From: Gammaproteobacteria bacterium
GTDB taxonomy: Bacteria; Pseudomonadota; Gammaproteobacteria; Xanthomonadales; Xanthomonadaceae
Direction of reading: 5' to 3'
Length of the DNA stretch: 7,508 bases
Assembly (NCBI GenBank): GCA_012510865.1
Contig: JAAZHF010000382.1
Location: forward strand, 1-7,508
Part shown: positions 6,160 to 7,508 of the stretch, piece by piece
Numbering within the stretch: the first letter of the stretch is position 1
Layout: each line of letters opens with the position of its first letter
Made by a program: the position numbers and the translations under genes
The notes under the pieces: generated by a model
Databases searched by the model: none
Seen by the model: the letters and a program-made list of their open reading frames with translations, nothing else
What the model was told of the DNA's origin: nothing

Positions 6160-6303
6160 TCAGCCGGTGCCGCCCTGCGGATCCTGCGCGGCCGCGGCCT
6201 TCGCTTCGCGCTCGGCGCGCTTCTTCGCTTCCTTCTCGTCCTGCTTCTTCTTCCTGGCCAGCTCGCGCTGGCGCTTCTCGAACGAATAGTTGGGCTTGGC
6301 CAT
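6160..6303 (-). CDS. Small highly charged conserved-type protein (47 residues)
   Basis: This is a 47-residue Lys/Arg/Glu-rich protein beginning MAKPNYSFEKRQRELARKKK, with a helical charged middle (8-36) and a short Gln/Gly-rich tail. The MAKPNYSFEKRQRE opening resembles short hypothetical proteins common in gammaproteobacteria; I know of no assigned function. The ATG has a GGAGA ribosome site a few bases upstream, which supports it as a real gene. The long charged helix could bind nucleic acid or be a coiled coil, but nothing specific shows this. Its stop is one base from the acyltransferase stop on the other strand. The same frame stays open upstream for many codons, but that extension has no family resemblance and I do not include it. 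Confidence 0.7.
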   Translation of the reverse strand: MAKPNYSFEKRQRELARKKKQDEKEAKKRAEREAKAAAAQDPQGGTG

Positions 6304-6423
6304 GGGTCTCCGGTGGCTCGGGTACACGGTGTCGCAGGCGGCGCAGCCGGCCGCGCCAGCCGCGCGGGCCGGCGTGTCGGTGAGGCTGGCTGGGGACAGC
6401 GGACGGCCTGGACAGGGGAGGGC

Positions 6424-6429
6424 ATCGTA
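6424..6429 (-). promoter_or_regulatory. Weak candidate -10 for the small charged-protein gene
   Basis: Read on the minus strand, the segment is TGCGCTACGAT, with TACGAT as a TAnnnT-type -10 box. Transcription would start near 6417, giving an untranslated leader of about 113 bases. There is no -35 match I would defend. The region 6304-6544 contains no gene I can support; it holds this box, the plus-strand -10 and a hairpin. Confidence 0.25.
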
Positions 6430-6494
6430 GCGCATCGCGCATGGACGGGCCGGCGGAGCGGCGCGCTGGGGCCCCGGCGCACGCCGCGCGTGGA

Positions 6495-6500
6495 TAGAAT
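6495..6500 (+). promoter_or_regulatory. Candidate -10 box for the four-helix membrane protein gene
   Basis: TAGAAT matches the TATAAT consensus at four of six bases, including the key T, A and T positions, and stands out in very GC-rich surroundings. The transcript would begin near 6507, about 38 bases before the ATG at 6545. No -35 hexamer is evident. Confidence 0.45.
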
Positions 6501-6507
6501 CGGCCAG

Positions 6508-6524
6508 CTCCCGCGCCGCGGGAG
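6508..6524 (+). repeat. Perfect 7-bp inverted repeat at the predicted transcript start
   Basis: CTCCCGC and GCGGGAG flank a three-base GCC loop. If the promoter at 6495-6500 is right, this hairpin is at the extreme 5' end of the transcript, where such stems can stabilise mRNA. It is not followed by a T run, so it is not a terminator. Chance is a real alternative in this base composition. Confidence 0.4.
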
Positions 6525-6544
6525 ACGCCCGGGGGAGAGGGGAC

Positions 6545-6967
6545 ATGACGCCTGTATTGCGCAACATCGCCGCGGTGGTCGCGGGCCTGCTCGTTGGCAG
6601 CCTGGTCAACATGGGGATCGTGGCCGCGGGCCCGATGCTGGTGCCGCCGCCCGCGGGCGTGGACGTCACCGACCCGGCAAGCCTCGCGGCGGGAATCCAT
6701 CTGTTCGAGGCCAGGCACTTCGCCGCGCCCTTCCTCGCGCATGCCCTGGGAACGCTGGCCGGCGCGTTCGTCGCCTGGTGGGTGGCGGGCAGCCACCGGG
6801 CCGCGTTCGCATGGGCGATCGGGGTCGTGTTCCTGGCCGGAGGCGTCGCCGCCGCGACCATGATCCCGGCCCCGGCCTGGTTCATCGCGGCGGACCTGCT
6901 CCTGGCCTACCTGCCGATGGCCTGGCTCGCCATCCGCCTCGGTCGTCGCCTGGCGTCGGCCGGCTGA
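6545..6967 (+). CDS. Four-helix integral membrane protein of unknown function
   Basis: This is a 140-residue hydrophobic protein with four predicted membrane helices at about 5-30, 60-81, 86-106 and 112-132. Between the first two lies a soluble loop with PPPAGVDVTDPASL (34-47), then FEARHF and AHALGTLAG. This loop and the AHALGTLAG helix are features I associate with a widespread family of uncharacterised small membrane proteins; I cannot name a DUF for it. It has a strong purine-rich ribosome site (GGGGGAGAGGGG) two bases before the ATG, and its own likely promoter. No catalytic residues or ligand motifs are visible. Its neighbours are unrelated in function, so context gives no role. The ends converge with the dienelactone hydrolase gene across 16 bases. 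Confidence 0.8.
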   Translation: MTPVLRNIAAVVAGLLVGSLVNMGIVAAGPMLVPPPAGVDVTDPASLAAGIHLFEARHFAAPFLAHALGTLAGAFVAWWVAGSHRAAFAWAIGVVFLAGGVAAATMIPAPAWFIAADLLLAYLPMAWLAIRLGRRLASAG

Positions 6968-6983
6968 GCGGCGGCCCGTCGCG

Positions 6984-7508
6984 TCAGGCGAGGTGGCGGC
7001 GGAACCAGGCCGTCGTGCGCTCCCAGGCCAGCTTCGCCGCCGCTTCGTCATACCGCGGCGTGGAGTCGTTGTGGAAGCCGTGGTGGGTGCCCGGATAGAC
7101 GTATGCCTCGTACGTGGTGCCGGCCGCGTCCAGCGCTGCCCGGTACGCCGGCCAGGTCGCGTTGACGCGTTCGTCGTGTTCGGCGAAGTGCAGCAGCATC
7201 GGCGCCTTGATGCGCGGCACGTCGGCGGGTTCGGCCTGGCGGCCGTAGAAGGGCACGGCCGCGGCGAGCTCGGGATAGGCCACCGCGGCGGCATGGCAGA
7301 CGCCGCCGCCGTAGCAGAAGCCGGTGATGCCGACGCGATCGGTGGTGCGCCGGTCGCGCATCAGGAAGCCGATGGCGGCGAAGAAGTCGTTCATCAGCTT
7401 CTTCGGGTCGACCTGCTGCTGCAGCGCACGGCCGCGATCGACGTTGCCCGGATAGCCGCCGACCGAGGAGAGGCCGTCGGGCGCAAGCGCGGCGGACCCG
7501 GCCTTGGC
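6984..7508 (-). CDS. Dienelactone hydrolase family protein, 5' end missing
   Basis: This holds the C-terminal 174 residues of an alpha/beta hydrolase of the dienelactone hydrolase (carboxymethylenebutenolidase) family; the start lies beyond the right edge. The catalytic triad is visible in partial-protein numbering: the nucleophile Cys65 in GFCYGGG, Asp112 in EHDERVN and His143 in GTHHGFHN. Upstream in the same frame, AKAGSAALAPDG and SVGGYPGN are typical of the family before the cysteine loop. This shows the gene continues past the internal ATG at 7394 and that ATG is not the start. Typical members are about 230-300 residues, so perhaps 60-120 residues are missing. The family hydrolyses lactones and related esters. 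No aromatic-degradation genes are adjacent, so the natural substrate is open. Cytoplasmic or exported location cannot be told without the N-terminus. Confidence 0.88.
   Translation of the reverse strand, partial: AKAGSAALAPDGLSSVGGYPGNVDRGRALQQQVDPKKLMNDFFAAIGFLMRDRRTTDRVGITGFCYGGGVCHAAAVAYPELAAAVPFYGRQAEPADVPRIKAPMLLHFAEHDERVNATWPAYRAALDAAGTTYEAYVYPGTHHGFHNDSTPRYDEAAAKLAWERTTAWFRRHLA

Noticed and set aside
2996..6289. Long plus-strand frame of over 1000 codons overlapping two genes
   Set aside because: It is Arg/Ala/Gly/Pro-rich noise in a shifted frame, crossing the ends of two well-supported genes.
6304..6885. Minus-strand extension upstream of the 47-residue protein
   Set aside because: It overlaps the well-supported membrane protein gene and has no motif; the ATG at 6303 has its own ribosome site.

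Overview
The window is a high-GC proteobacterial segment. The gene families, the codon use, and -10-like boxes such as TGcTACGCT and TAGAAT suggest a Lysobacter/Luteimonas-type member of the Xanthomonadaceae (Lysobacteraceae). That placement is an inference; there is no rRNA or other marker gene here.

The centre (2243-5195) holds what I read as a split borosin RiPP locus. A 70-residue protein (2398-2610) resembles the borosin-binding domain plus core of an alpha-N-methylated precursor peptide. Thirty-five bases downstream, an 849-residue protein (2646-5195) ends in a tetrapyrrole-methylase-fold domain that closely resembles the OphMA/SonM borosin backbone N-methyltransferases. That methyltransferase is fused in frame to an N-terminal signal peptide, a periplasmic TPR-like helical region, one membrane segment and an apparently intact GGDEF diguanylate cyclase domain. 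A peptide backbone N-methyltransferase on a membrane c-di-GMP sensor/synthase is the most unusual thing in the window.

Transcribed divergently from the precursor (2242 down to 1, minus strand) is a tightly coupled operon with 4-base overlaps. It encodes an N-formylglutamate amidohydrolase family protein, a QEGLA-motif (DUF1704/TIGR02421) zinc metallopeptidase-like protein related to eukaryotic tyrosine carboxypeptidases, and the start of a RimK/glutathione-synthetase-like ATP-grasp protein cut by the window edge. The 155-base divergent region holds a 34-base near-perfect palindrome directly against the amidohydrolase start codon, a plausible promoter for the precursor, and a possible Shine-Dalgarno-masking hairpin pair. 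The minus-strand operon may supply tailoring or processing enzymes for the peptide: a protease, a peptide ligase and an amidase. Only position supports that link.

The right part (5196-7508) looks like ordinary chromosome: a YihG-like lysophospholipid acyltransferase (+), a 47-residue highly charged protein (-), a four-helix membrane protein (+) and a 5'-truncated dienelactone hydrolase family enzyme (-). Two pairs converge with almost no space between them, and no clear intrinsic terminator is visible. I saw no tRNA, rRNA, IS element, CRISPR array or attachment site.
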